Origin: Umezawaea endophytica
Lineage (GTDB): Bacteria > Actinomycetota > Actinomycetes > Mycobacteriales > Pseudonocardiaceae
Assembly (NCBI RefSeq): GCF_025061645.1
Contig: NZ_JANYMP010000009.1
Location: forward strand, 60,793 to 124,792
Reading direction: 5' to 3'
Length of the DNA stretch: 64,000 nucleotides
Every line of letters begins with the position of its first letter. Within the stretch, counting starts at the first letter, position 1. Under the pieces are notes generated by a model. The model had not been told where the DNA came from. It did not search any database and saw nothing but the letters and a program-made list of their open reading frames with translations. This document shows, piece after piece, positions 10,182-18,872 of this stretch. The position numbers and the translations under genes were made by a program.

Positions 10182-10709
10182 ATGAGGCAGGAAGTGGTCC
10201 TGGCGATGCTGGCCAAGGAGCCGTCGCACGGCTATCAACTGCGCGCGCGGCTACGCGAAGCGCTCGGCCCGCTCGGAGACGCGATGAACGCCGGGCACAT
10301 CTACGTCACGCTGACCCGGCTGGAAAAGGCTGGTCTGGTGGCGGTGGAGGTGCCCGCCGATGGCGCCGACCGGTCGGATCGCAAGGCGTACGGGCTCACC
10401 CCCGATGGTCAACAGCGAGTCGCCGAGTGGATCGCCGAGGTGAGCTGGCCGAAACCCGACCTCGCGGAGTTCCATCTCAAGCTGGTCGCCGCCGCATCAG
10501 CCGGACTGGCCGACCCGCTCACGGTCGTCGACACGCAGCGCCGCGAGTTGCTGCGGCGACTGCGGGACGCCCAACGCGCCGCCATGGCCGAGTCGGCCCG
10601 CTCGAACGCGGCGTTGTTGCTGGAGGGCATCGTGCTTCGTCTCCAAGCGGACCTGCGATGGCTCGAGGCATGTGAGCAGAACTGGACCCACCGAAGGAGT
10701 GGTTCGTGA
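10182..10709 (+). CDS. PadR family transcriptional regulator
   Basis: Winged-helix repressor of 175 residues. EVVLAMLAKEPSHGYQLRARL is the PadR signature, followed by HIYVTLTRLEKAGLV and the wing KAYGLTPDGQQRV. The C-terminal dimerisation helices (about residues 90-170) are of the longer PadR type. The start is the second ATG, five bases after a perfect GGAGGAG; an ATG four codons earlier would place that ribosome site inside the gene. The GTG of the ABC ATPase overlaps its stop, so the three genes form one operon. PadR proteins next to ABC exporters usually sense the exported drug. Confidence 0.9.
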   Translation: MRQEVVLAMLAKEPSHGYQLRARLREALGPLGDAMNAGHIYVTLTRLEKAGLVAVEVPADGADRSDRKAYGLTPDGQQRVAEWIAEVSWPKPDLAEFHLKLVAAASAGLADPLTVVDTQRRELLRRLRDAQRAAMAESARSNAALLLEGIVLRLQADLRWLEACEQNWTHRRSGS

Positions 10710-11452
10710 GCGAGACCGCCGACCCGCCCGTGCTTCACGCCCGCGCGTTGCGGAAGGAATACGGCAAGGGGGAAGGGCTGGTGCGCGCCGTCGACGGGGT
10801 CGACCTCGACATCCGCGCGGGAGAGACCGTGGCGATCATGGGGCCCAGCGGCTGCGGGAAGTCGACGCTGCTGCACCTGCTCGGCGGGCTGGATCGCCCC
10901 TCGGGCGGCGAGGTGCTGCTGAACGGCCGGCGCATCGACAACCTCAGCGAGAAGGCCCTGGCTCGGATGCGGCGCACCGACGTCAGCTATGTCTTCCAGT
11001 CCTTCCACTTGATGGAGGAGCTCACCGCGGTGGAGAACGTCGAACTGTCGGCGCTGCTGGCCGGATGCTCGCCGCGGACCGCTCGGCGACGTGCGGAGGA
11101 ACTGCTGGATCAACTCGGACTCGCCGGTCGATCCAAGTTCCTGCCCTCCGCGCTCTCCGGCGGTCAGCGGCAACGGGTAGCGGTCGCCAGGGCGTTGAGC
11201 AACGAACCGCTGGTCGTCCTCGCCGATGAACCGACCGGAAACCTGGACAGCGCCGCCACCCTGGACGTTCTCCAGCTCTTCGACGAGCTGCACGAGTACG
11301 GGCAGACGCTGGTCATCGTCACCCACGACGCACGGATCGCGGCTACCGCGGACCGGATGTTCTCCATGCGTGACGGCGTGCTCATCGATGAGACCCGACT
11401 GACCGGAGGCACCAACGGAAAGCTGGGCGCGCTCGTCGGACTGGAGGACTGA
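10706..11452 (+). CDS. ABC transporter ATP-binding protein (LolD/MacB type)
   Basis: ATPase of 248 residues with Walker A GPSGCGKST, Q-loop FQSFHL, signature LSGGQRQRVAVARAL, Walker B VLADEPTGNLDS and H-loop THD. The SYVFQSFHLMEELTAVENV pattern is typical of mechanotransmission ABC systems that drive FtsX-type permeases. It is coupled to PadR by a GTGA overlap with an AAGGAG ribosome site, and is followed by the permease six bases later. Confidence 0.93.
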   Translation: MSETADPPVLHARALRKEYGKGEGLVRAVDGVDLDIRAGETVAIMGPSGCGKSTLLHLLGGLDRPSGGEVLLNGRRIDNLSEKALARMRRTDVSYVFQSFHLMEELTAVENVELSALLAGCSPRTARRRAEELLDQLGLAGRSKFLPSALSGGQRQRVAVARALSNEPLVVLADEPTGNLDSAATLDVLQLFDELHEYGQTLVIVTHDARIAATADRMFSMRDGVLIDETRLTGGTNGKLGALVGLED

Positions 11453-11457
11453 CCGGA

Positions 11458-13284
11458 ATGGGACGAATCCTCCTCGTGGTCCGCTTGGCCCTGCGGGACC
11501 TCCGGCAGCGCCGCACCGAGGCCGCGCTCCTGATGATCGCCATCCTGGCGGCCACCACGACGCTGACCCTGGGACTGGTTCTCCGTGAGGCGGCCAGCGA
11601 CCCGTACGAGAGCACCAGGGCGGCGACCAACGGACCCGACGTGGTCGCCCACGTCGCTCGGCCCACCGATCTCGCCCTGCTGGAAGAACTGGCCACGGCG
11701 TCCGGCGTCACCGCGCACAGCGGACCGTATCCCGTGATCGCCGGGCGGCTCCAGGCAGCAGGTCGGACGTCGGACGTGCAGGTCGAAGGGCGCGACGCCA
11801 CCATCGCGGCGGTCGATCAGCCCGAGGTGACGCAAGGCAGCTGGGTCAGCGGCGGCCAAGTGGTGCTCGAAGCCGCCTTCGCGGACGCGCTCGATGTGAA
11901 CGTCGGTGATCCGGTCACCCTGGGCGGCAAGTCGTTCACGGTCGCCGGCGTCGCGGTCACCGCCGCCATGCCGCCCCATCCGGCGGCGTCGTGCATCGTC
12001 ACGACCGGATGCGTCAACGGCGCCATCCCGCAGGGCCGAAACCTTCCCGCGCGGTTGTTGCACAACCCCGGACTGGTCTGGCTCACTCAGGCAGAAGTGC
12101 GAAGCCTTGCCCTGACACAGGGCCCGATGTCGTACGTGACGAACCTGAAGCTGGCCGACCCCGGCGACACCCAGGCATTCGTCGCCGCGAACAGCGGCGC
12201 CCTGATCATGCAGACCTGGCAGGACATCCTCGCCGAGGCCACGGACCTGGCCAAGGATTCCCAGATCCTGCTGCTGATAGGCGCGTGGCTGCTCGGCCTG
12301 CTCGCCATCGCCAGTCTCTCGGTGCTGGTCGGCGGACGGATGGCTGATCAGACCCGACGCGTCGGACTCCTCAAAGCAGTCGGAGGCACACCGGGCCTGG
12401 TCGCTGCCGTGCTGCTCGCGGAATACCTCCTCGTGGCCCTCATCGCGGCAGCGGCCGGGTTGGTGATCGGTGCGCTGACCGCCCCACTGCTCACCGAGTC
12501 GAGCGCGGGCCTCGTCGGCAGTGCGGGAACACCGTCGTTGACGTGGTCCACCATCGGTCTCGTGACCGCCGTCGCCCTCGGAGTCGCCGTGGTGGCGACC
12601 GCGGTTCCCGCTGTGCGCGGCGCCCGCTCCAGTACCGTCAGCGCACTGGCCAACGCGGCACGCCCACCCCGCCGCACCGGTTGGCTGATCGCCGTCTCGA
12701 CGCGACTGCCCGTCCCGCTGCTGCTCACCCTGCGGCTGACCGCCCGCCAGCCACGACGCGTCGTACTGGGCGTGGTCAGCATCGGGGTCACGGTCAGCGG
12801 GATCTACGTCCTCCTGGCGCTCAACACCTTCCTCGGCGACCAGCCGGGCACCGGCGCGTACAGCGAGGCTCAGGTGATCGTGCTGCGGCACGTGCTCGGC
12901 GTCTGGATGGGCGTCCTGCTCGCCCTGGCGGCGGTCAACGCCATCGTCATCACCTGGGCGACCGTGCTCGACAACCGGCACTCCTCGGCACTTACGCGCG
13001 CGCTCGGCGCGACCCCCGGTGAAATGAGCACGGCACTGGCGGTCGCGCAGGTGCTGCCCGCGTTCGCCGGCGCCGTCCTGGGTCTCCCAGGGGGCTTCGC
13101 GTTGTTCGCTGCCATCAACGCGATCACCGGCGGCGACGGCGACCGGGCTGTGCTGCCATCGCTCTGGCAACTGCTCACCTTGGTGGTGGGGACCGTGTTC
13201 GCGGTGGCGGTGCTCACCACCGTTCCCGCCTGCATCGGCGGCCGCCGTCCCGTGACCGAAACCCTCCAAGCCGAGCCCGCATGA
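11458..13284 (+). CDS. FtsX-like ABC transporter permease
   Basis: Membrane protein of 608 residues. An N-terminal helix (about 22-45) is followed by a large extracytoplasmic domain, then helices near 275-300, 320-350 and 360-385 forming the first FtsX core (LLGLLAIASLSVLVG, GLLKAVGGTPGLVA). A second core lies at the C-terminus (about 435-600, with ALTRALGATPGEM). That two-core plan is typical of permeases that work with a LolD-like ATPase. Together with PadR and the ATPase it probably exports a drug or peptide or handles an envelope lipid. A weak hairpin (CCGAA...TTCGG) follows the stop. Confidence 0.88.
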   Translation: MGRILLVVRLALRDLRQRRTEAALLMIAILAATTTLTLGLVLREAASDPYESTRAATNGPDVVAHVARPTDLALLEELATASGVTAHSGPYPVIAGRLQAAGRTSDVQVEGRDATIAAVDQPEVTQGSWVSGGQVVLEAAFADALDVNVGDPVTLGGKSFTVAGVAVTAAMPPHPAASCIVTTGCVNGAIPQGRNLPARLLHNPGLVWLTQAEVRSLALTQGPMSYVTNLKLADPGDTQAFVAANSGALIMQTWQDILAEATDLAKDSQILLLIGAWLLGLLAIASLSVLVGGRMADQTRRVGLLKAVGGTPGLVAAVLLAEYLLVALIAAAAGLVIGALTAPLLTESSAGLVGSAGTPSLTWSTIGLVTAVALGVAVVATAVPAVRGARSSTVSALANAARPPRRTGWLIAVSTRLPVPLLLTLRLTARQPRRVVLGVVSIGVTVSGIYVLLALNTFLGDQPGTGAYSEAQVIVLRHVLGVWMGVLLALAAVNAIVITWATVLDNRHSSALTRALGATPGEMSTALAVAQVLPAFAGAVLGLPGGFALFAAINAITGGDGDRAVLPSLWQLLTLVVGTVFAVAVLTTVPACIGGRRPVTETLQAEPA

Positions 13285-13331
13285 CACTCCGTCTACCCGA
13301 ACGCCATTCGGCATGACCGCGTGGTGATGGT

Positions 13332-13471
13332 TCAGGTGGCGGTGAGGATGTAGTCGGGGTGGCGGTTGAGGTTTTGCGGGCTCGGTCGTAGCGCGGGGTG
13401 GTTCTGGGGTCGGCGTGGCGCGCGGCGATCTGAATGTCGTGGAGGTCGACCCCGGTATCGAGCATGGTGGA
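13332..13471 (-). pseudogene. Tyrosine recombinase (integrase) C-terminal remnant
   Basis: MLDTGVDLHDIQIAARHADP and RTTPRYDRAR give the HxxRH-box end and the RTTxRYDR segment with the catalytic Tyr region of actinobacterial integrases. After RAR one base is missing from an A-run. The correct frame resumes as NLNRHPDYILTAT and stop, the usual integrase tail. The remainder of the gene is absent. It lies 165 bp from a tRNA-derived attachment sequence, as expected for an integrative element. Confidence 0.75.
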
Positions 13472-13635
13472 TCGTCACGTGTGGTCGTCGACTTGGATGC
13501 ACGGGTGGTGGCAGAAGGAGAAGGAGCGGATTCGGAGCGCCGATCGTTCCCGAGTGGAGTCGTACAACGTTGAGCTGACGTCTACTGCGCTGCAGCATCA
13601 ACGTTTCCGCAGGTCAGCGAGCTTTGAGGTCGACG

Positions 13636-13677
13636 CTGGGGGTCAAGGGGTCGCAGGTTCGAATCCTGTCGTCCCGA
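13636..13677 (+). other. tRNA-Pro(GGG) 3' segment: attachment-site scar of an integrative element
   Basis: CTGGGGGTCAAGGGGTCGC begins the anticodon loop (anticodon GGG) and 3' anticodon stem. Then come the T-arm AGGTTCGAATCCT and the acceptor strand CGTCCCG plus discriminator A. The 5' half of a tRNA (acceptor CGGGACG, D-arm) is not upstream, so this is a duplicated tRNA 3' end. Tyrosine integrases of pSAM2-like elements recombine at exactly such segments, and an integrase tail is adjacent. Confidence 0.75.
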
Positions 13678-13690
13678 CGGTCTGAATCAA

Positions 13691-13725
13691 CCCGCTGATT
13701 CTGGGTAAAAGCCCAGTTCGGCGGG
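13691..13725 (+). terminator. Nested hairpin after the tRNA segment
   Basis: Outer arms CCCGC/GCGGG enclose an inner stem CTGGG-taaaag-CCCAG. It probably came with the tRNA 3' flank as its terminator. Confidence 0.5.
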
Positions 13726-13903
13726 CCTCTTCGTGCATGAATAACGATCTTTGCATGATCACTCCCAGGGCTTGTTTTCAACATCAACAGAGCCGCAGGA
13801 GGAGTGAAGAAGGAGTGAGCTGCCCCAGAGTTTTGCGTCGATGCCGCACCAGCGTGGCTCAATTCCGTAGCTACATCCCAAGCGCGAATACGCGCCCAGT
13901 CAA

Positions 13904-14071
13904 CGATTACGCATTGAGATCATCGGTCTGCACGAGTACTACCGTTCCACTAGGTCCGACGGCACCCGTACCCATCTCGACGACCAACTGCCCGAAATAC
14001 TCCGCGACCCCGAATCCACCCTCGAAGCCCTCGCCCCTGTCCTGCCCCGCGTAGACCACTACCTGCGTTGA
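13904..14071 (+). pseudogene. Orphan C-terminal protein fragment, family unknown
   Basis: An open stretch reads IEIIGLHEYYRSTRSDGTRT, then LDDQLPEILRDPESTLEAL and APVLPRVDHYLR with TGA. The composition is that of a real acidic helical protein end, and synonymous positions are G/C-biased. No start or upstream part is found. I cannot name the family. Confidence 0.3.
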
Positions 14072-14128
14072 AGCGCTCGCACGCCGGTAGTGACACCAAA
14101 GGAGCCGAGGCGCGTCACCGCCTCTTCA

Positions 14129-14157
14129 GTGCGCTGGCATTCGTTGCGCCAGCGCAC
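14129..14157 (-). terminator. Hairpin downstream of the secreted protein gene
   Basis: GTGCGCTGGC and GCCAGCGCAC form a perfect 10-bp stem with a 9-base loop, 58 bases past the stop of the leftward gene. Confidence 0.5.
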
Positions 14158-14214
14158 CTGCCAGGTGCGAGCGTCAATGGGCCGTTGCTGTTGGGGGCGT
14201 GCCGCTTGAAGAGA

Positions 14215-14889
14215 TCAGCAGGTGACGTTGACGGTCGCGGTCGGCTGGAACGACACGTGTACGTGGTCCATGTGGTTGGCCGTGGGACTGCCTCGGTCCT
14301 CCATCGGTGACCAGCCGCTGCCGTCGTTGTAGCGCTGGCGCCAGATCACGTAGGTGACGCCGAACGCCTGGCGGTTGGCGAGCACGTAGTCGGCCAAGGT
14401 GTTGCCGGTGGTGGTGTCGACCATGAAGTCCAGTGCTAGGCCGAGGGGGTGTTCGCCGGAGCCGCCGCGGCCGGTGGCGCCGCCGATGTCGTCGACGCCG
14501 AACTTGCCTGCTAGGTGGTGACCTACCTGCGCCGCATGTGGTTTGACTCCGTCCAGGGTGGTCGGACAGGGCGGTGCGGGGGGCGGTGTGGTGGTTTCGG
14601 GTGCTGTCGTGGTCTCTGGCGGCGGGGTCGTGGTTACCGGAGGCGCTGTGGTGGTCAGCGGAGGTTGCGAGGATGGCGGCGCGGAGGTTGTTGTGGTGGC
14701 GGGTCGCAGGTCCTGGCTGACGGAGGTCGACGGGGCGGCCAGGTGGGCGGCTGCTCCGGCTGGATCGACCGGCTGGTTTAGAACGCGGACGGTCCAGAAG
14801 GTGGCGGCCAAGCCCACAGTGAGGGTGGCGGCGACTGCGATAGGCAGCTTCCGGCTGGCTGTCTGCGTCGTTCTATGTCGGCCCGACAT
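14215..14889 (-). CDS. Membrane-anchored or secreted protein with Thr/Pro linker and M15-like C-terminal domain
   Basis: A protein of 224 residues in three parts. A basic N-terminus plus one hydrophobic helix (about 14-32) is a signal peptide or anchor. Residues 60-105 are a low-complexity Thr/Pro/Ala linker (TTTTSAPPSS, VTTTPPPETTT). The compact C-terminal domain has KPHAAQVGHHLAGKFGVDDI, GGSGEHPLGLALDFMVD and NHMDHVHVSF. That last pattern (SxHxxGxAxD then DHVH) matches the ARB_07466-type domain often fused to lysins, related to the LAS/M15 Zn-peptidase fold. A wall-facing role is likely. It sits in the integrative-element remnant, where such proteins can help mating or lysis. The gene looks intact. 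Confidence 0.75.
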   Translation of the reverse strand: MSGRHRTTQTASRKLPIAVAATLTVGLAATFWTVRVLNQPVDPAGAAAHLAAPSTSVSQDLRPATTTTSAPPSSQPPLTTTAPPVTTTPPPETTTAPETTTPPPAPPCPTTLDGVKPHAAQVGHHLAGKFGVDDIGGATGRGGSGEHPLGLALDFMVDTTTGNTLADYVLANRQAFGVTYVIWRQRYNDGSGWSPMEDRGSPTANHMDHVHVSFQPTATVNVTC

Positions 14890-15036
14890 TCGGGAACACC
14901 TTGCGTTGGGGACAGGGCATGCTCACACAGCGCGCCACGTTACGAAATGAACACGGTAGAGTCACGGGGGAGTGTTGATGCTCACATTCCTGCTGGTGAG
15001 GGCGCTGCTACGGAAAGTGACAGTCCTGTGGGGCGT

Positions 15037-15170
15037 GGACGGTCGCGTCGTGCTGTTTGTCGAGGTCACCAGTCGTGGGATCGGCAAAGTTGATCAGGAA
15101 CGGATCTTCGAACGGTTCGTGCGCGCGGTCGACGGCAGCGGGGTGGGCACTGGAATCGATTCGCCTATCG
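15037..15170 (+). pseudogene. Histidine kinase ATPase-domain remnant
   Basis: VEVTSRGIGKVDQERIFERF then VRAVDGSGVGTGIDSPIVR follows the G1-F-G2 box order of HATPase_c domains (DxGxGI, ERIFERF, GTGLGLPIVR). The G1 Asp and part of G2 are lost. The fragment carries neither phosphoacceptor His nor sensor region. Confidence 0.5.
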
Positions 15171-15663
15171 TGCGGCCGTCGGCGGATGTTGAGCTCGGTG
15201 AGCTGGATTGGTGGTCGGTTACCTCGAACGAGTGATTCGCCGGAGCGGCGCAGGAATGTCACCCATTGGCGTGAACCGGCTTGGGCGAACCTCACCTGCT
15301 CGGCCCTCCGCGCGGAGCGACCACGTTGGTCGGGTGTTCGAGCCTGCTGTGGACGTCTTGAGGAGAGAGAAGGTCCAGACCCGGACATGAACCTTCCCGT
15401 GACTGCGGGTGGGTCATGGCGGGTGTTGTCGGGGTGCTCTGTAGGTTCGCCCACTTGATCGACTCCGTTGCGTACGTGATCGATTTCCACGAGGTCTGGT
15501 TGTGCGTGGCCCGCTACGGCGTGATGGCCGCCCACATCGTGCCCATACGCTTGTTGTCGTGGTGCTCGATCTGCCACGAGGGGGGACCCAGGGTCAATTG
15601 ACCTGTGAAAGAGCCCGTAGTTGGGGACTGGCGCTGTGCGCTTCTCGTCTGCATTCTGGCGGC
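15171..15663. other. No recognisable gene
   Basis: I see no frame with a family motif, no tRNA and no clear repeat in this stretch next to the element remnant. Confidence 0.4.
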
Positions 15664-15870
15664 ATGAACGACAGCCGGCGCCTGGAAGTTCGGCTGCCCG
15701 CTGACCTGTCCAACGCGCGCTACGCGGCGGTGGTGCAGGCGGTGTGGAGTGTGCTCAACGTTGCGGGGCTCGGGGAGACGAGTTCGCTGCGGCCCGATGA
15801 TCGGGTTACCGATACGGAGTTGAACGACGCGTTCGACGAGGACACAGCGAGCTACCCGTGGGCTCCGTGA
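15664..15870 (+). CDS. Small hypothetical protein (68 aa)
   Basis: MNDSRRLEVRLPADLSNARY through ELNDAFDEDTASYPWAP. It is acidic and soluble with no signal peptide. Codon third positions are G/C-biased, supporting a real gene. The ribosome site before the ATG is weak. It has no recognised family and no operon partner. Confidence 0.45.
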   Translation: MNDSRRLEVRLPADLSNARYAAVVQAVWSVLNVAGLGETSSLRPDDRVTDTELNDAFDEDTASYPWAP

Positions 15871-16032
15871 ACAGGGCGGCGACGGTGGTCGTGTCTGGTT
15901 GCGTAGAACAGGAGGTCGGTGTCTGCGGGAGGTACTCGTAGCTGTCGTGTGGCCACCGCCCACGTCATGCCATCCAGCTCCAGAACTCCGCGCCCGTAGC
16001 GCGTGCGAGGTGCCGCGGCGCCAGGCGTGCGT

Positions 16033-17499
16033 TCATGTCAGTCGTGTGGTGGCGATGTTGGTGAGGGTGCGTAGGCAGACCTTGCCGGTGTGGGACAAGG
16101 GGAGTTGAGGGAGGACGAGTAGGTGTTCTGGGAGTTTGTGTGGGGTGAAGTCGTGGGTGGTCAGTAGGAATGTGGTCAGTGCGGTCAGGTTGGGGGGTGG
16201 GTGGTTTGGGTGGAGGGTGATGCAGGCGCACAGGCGTTGGCCCAGGTCGTGGTCTGGTAGGGGGACGCAGGCCGCGTCGGCGATGGCGGGGTGGGTGGTC
16301 AGGGCGGATTCGACTTCTGCTGGGCTGATGGTTTGGCCGCCGCGGATGATTACTCGTTTGATGCGGCGCAGGACGTGCAGGGTGCCGTTGTCGTCCATGC
16401 GGCCTTGGTCGCCGGTGCGGATCCAGCCGCCGGGGAGTCGTGGTGGGCCGCCGCCGATGTGGTCCAGCGGGGTCATGGGGCCCAGGGCGCAGATTTCGTC
16501 GTCGACGATGCGGATGTCGGTCACGGCCGGGTCCGGGTGGCCTGCGCCGTGTTCTGGTGTGGTGGTGTGGCAGTTGACGCCGTCGGAGGAGCCGTAGACG
16601 TTGATTACGTCCACGCCGAATCGGTCTCGGCATTGGTGCAGGGTGTGTTCCGGTAGTACGTCGCCGCTGGACACTACGGCTCGTAATGACGAGGTGTCGA
16701 AGTCGGGGGCGTGGTCGGCCAGGCGGCGCAGCATGGTGGGTACGCCGAACACGTGGGTGGGGCGGTGTTCGGTGATGGTCCTGAGGGCGTCGATGGTGTC
16801 GAACCTGTTGTGCAGCAACAGTGTTCCGCCGAAGCGGCACAGGGTGATGGTGGCGCCGAACGAGCCGTAGGCCGAGGCCAGTGGTACGAGTACCAGGTCG
16901 CGCCACACCGGGGTGTCTTGGTGGACGGCTCGCAGGTAGTTGCCGCGGCCGCCGGCGAAAGCGTTGTGGGAGTAGGCGACCAGCTTCGGTTCGGCTTCCG
17001 AGCCGGAGGAGACCAGCAGCCTTGCGGGGGACTCCGGGTCGACGGTGACCGGGTGCCAGCCCTCGGCGCGGGCTCGGGGTGGCACGGTTGGCCACGGCAG
17101 GTCGTCGTCGGTGATCACCGACGCGGCTCGGGCGCGGGTGAGCAGGTTCAGGGCGTCGGCCCGACCGCCGGTGAACGGCAGGGCGACCGCGCCGCACGCG
17201 GCGACGGCGAGTTCGGCGACCACGGCGTCGCGGCCGTTGGGCACGCGCACGCCGACGACGTCGCCGGGCCGGGCGGCCAGCGCGCCCGCCAGGCCACGCA
17301 CCCGCGCGTCCAGTTCGGCGTACGTAATGGTTCCGCGGTCGTCGACGACGGCGGGACGGTCGGGATGGTCGCGCACCCGGTCGCGGAACAGCGAGTGCAG
17401 GTCGCGGTCAGGGCAGTGGCCGGCGCGGACCCAGGCGCGCCTCGCCTCCTGCGGCACCCGGTCGGTGATCACGATCCCGTTGCGCGAGATCCACGTCAT
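16033..17499 (-). CDS. AMP-forming acyl/aryl-acid ligase (ANL superfamily)
   Basis: Activates a carboxylic acid as acyl-AMP, probably onward to CoA. 488 residues. The P-loop (A3) reads LLVSSGSEAEPKLVAYSHN, with SGSEAEPK in place of the usual SGTTGxPK. VYGSSDG occupies the A5 position. The hinge and A8 region is GGWIRTGDQGRMDDNGTLHV then RRIKRVIIRGGQTISPAEVE, and the A10 Lys is in LPLSHTGKV. N-terminal RVPQEARRAWVRAGHCPDRD resembles aryl-acid ligases such as 2,3-dihydroxybenzoate-AMP ligases. ATG overlaps the CoA-transferase stop (ATGA). It is the last gene of the leftward operon. The final 850 bases are richer in A/T than the first part. Confidence 0.88.
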   Translation of the reverse strand: MTWISRNGIVITDRVPQEARRAWVRAGHCPDRDLHSLFRDRVRDHPDRPAVVDDRGTITYAELDARVRGLAGALAARPGDVVGVRVPNGRDAVVAELAVAACGAVALPFTGGRADALNLLTRARAASVITDDDLPWPTVPPRARAEGWHPVTVDPESPARLLVSSGSEAEPKLVAYSHNAFAGGRGNYLRAVHQDTPVWRDLVLVPLASAYGSFGATITLCRFGGTLLLHNRFDTIDALRTITEHRPTHVFGVPTMLRRLADHAPDFDTSSLRAVVSSGDVLPEHTLHQCRDRFGVDVINVYGSSDGVNCHTTTPEHGAGHPDPAVTDIRIVDDEICALGPMTPLDHIGGGPPRLPGGWIRTGDQGRMDDNGTLHVLRRIKRVIIRGGQTISPAEVESALTTHPAIADAACVPLPDHDLGQRLCACITLHPNHPPPNLTALTTFLLTTHDFTPHKLPEHLLVLPQLPLSHTGKVCLRTLTNIATTRLT

Positions 17500-18872
17500 C
17501 GGAAGAACTCCCAGGGAGAGGCGGGCAGCGCGCACCGGTCGCGGATCAGGGCTCGCGCGAACCGCGGGTCGCGCGCCAGCGCCGCGAGGTCGGTGCACAC
17601 CGGCACGGTGGGCGCGGACGTGTCGTGGTGCCGGGTGAGTGCGTTGAGCCGGGAGGCCGCGGACAGCAGCGACGACGCCACGGACTGCCCGCGTCCGCTC
17701 CGTTCACGGCGCAGCAGCGCGTCCACCACGGCATGCGTGGCGACCACGCCGCCGAACACATCTACGACGGTCATCAACGAGGCGGGCACGCCCGCGTGGG
17801 CCTGCACGACGAAGTCGGTGCCCAGCGGCGGTTCCGGACCGAGTTCGTCGCCCCACCCGGAGGCGTGCGCGTACACCAGACCGGACGGGAAGTCCTCGGC
17901 CCGCAGGCCCCAGCGGACGGCTTTGCCCGGCGCCCAGTTGTGCACGAAGACGTCCGCCGCCGCGGCGAGGTCGAGCACCTCGTCCCGGCCGGTGCGCAGG
18001 TCGATCTCGACCACGGACTTGCCCCGGTTCAGGGCGAGGAACCGGGCGGACGTGTCGCCCGCCATCGGCGGTACCCACCGCAGCGGGTCGCCGCCGGGCG
18101 GCTCGATGCGCACGACGGTCGCGCCTAGCAGGCCCAACAGGTGCCCCACGAGCGGCCCCTGCACGCGCCTGCACGACTCCAGCACGACGATCCCGGACAG
18201 CGGTAACTCCCCGTCCGGTGCGACCTCGGCGCTGGTGCTCCAGTCCGGTCCACGGGGTGAGATCCGGTAGGCGGGCAGGCTGTCCAGCACCCGCCCCGAC
18301 CGGACGACCACCGTCATGCCCGCCTGTCGGGCGGTGGTTTCCAGGGCGGAGAACGGGGTTCGGGCCGCGGCGTCGGCGAAATCGTTTGGCAGCGGGCAGG
18401 TTGCCGTGGCGAAGCGGTGCAGGAAGGGGCGCCAGCCCCGTTCCACGGCCCGCGCCGGGACGTCCAGCGCGGCCCAGAACCGTGACCACGGGCCGGGATC
18501 GAGGGCTTCCACCTCGAACACCGCGCCGTCGGATGACCGGAACGGCGGTCCCGCGCCTGGCAGCCACTCGTCGGGTTCGTCTGCGGTCGCGGCGGCGAGG
18601 TACTGCGAGATCGAGAGCAGGGCGGCCTGCGCGACGGACGTGGTGCACCCGGCGAGCGGGACGCCACGGGTGCGCCCCAGTTCGACGGCGAACTCCCCGA
18701 TCGCGGACAGTTCGGCGGCGACGGCGCGGGCGTAGTCCATCCCGAGCGGCGCGGGACGGCCCAGGTGACGGCCGTGGACGTGCATCAGTCCGCACGCCGC
18801 CTGCACGTCGGGTTCCCCGAGCAGCGGGAGGTCGACGGGGCCGCTCCAGGTCGGCGCGTGGACGGCGGTCAT
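17496..18872 (-). CDS. Family III CoA-transferase (CaiB/BaiF type) with permuted domain order
   Basis: Moves CoA between carboxylic acids in this family. In ordinary members the Rossmann large domain opens the protein. Here residues 1-220 resemble the small-domain half (GPPFRSSDGAVFEVEAL, FWAALDVPARAVERGW). The large-domain start LPLSGIVVLESCRRVQGPLV appears only at about 224, followed by LGATVVRIEPPGGDP, FLALNRGKSVVEIDL and GLVYAHASGWGDELGPEPP. The catalytic Asp is D353 in GTDFVVQAHAG, and DALLRRERSGRGQSV closes that domain. Length is 458 residues against the usual 380-420. It is coupled by 4-base overlaps to the methyltransferase upstream and the ligase downstream. The ligases suggest a shared acyl-CoA intermediate. 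Confidence 0.82.
   Translation of the reverse strand: MTAVHAPTWSGPVDLPLLGEPDVQAACGLMHVHGRHLGRPAPLGMDYARAVAAELSAIGEFAVELGRTRGVPLAGCTTSVAQAALLSISQYLAAATADEPDEWLPGAGPPFRSSDGAVFEVEALDPGPWSRFWAALDVPARAVERGWRPFLHRFATATCPLPNDFADAAARTPFSALETTARQAGMTVVVRSGRVLDSLPAYRISPRGPDWSTSAEVAPDGELPLSGIVVLESCRRVQGPLVGHLLGLLGATVVRIEPPGGDPLRWVPPMAGDTSARFLALNRGKSVVEIDLRTGRDEVLDLAAAADVFVHNWAPGKAVRWGLRAEDFPSGLVYAHASGWGDELGPEPPLGTDFVVQAHAGVPASLMTVVDVFGGVVATHAVVDALLRRERSGRGQSVASSLLSAASRLNALTRHHDTSAPTVPVCTDLAALARDPRFARALIRDRCALPASPWEFFR

Noticed and set aside
13636..13677. A functional tRNA-Pro gene
   Set aside because: No acceptor 5' strand, D-arm or 5' anticodon stem precedes it; only the 3' part is present.
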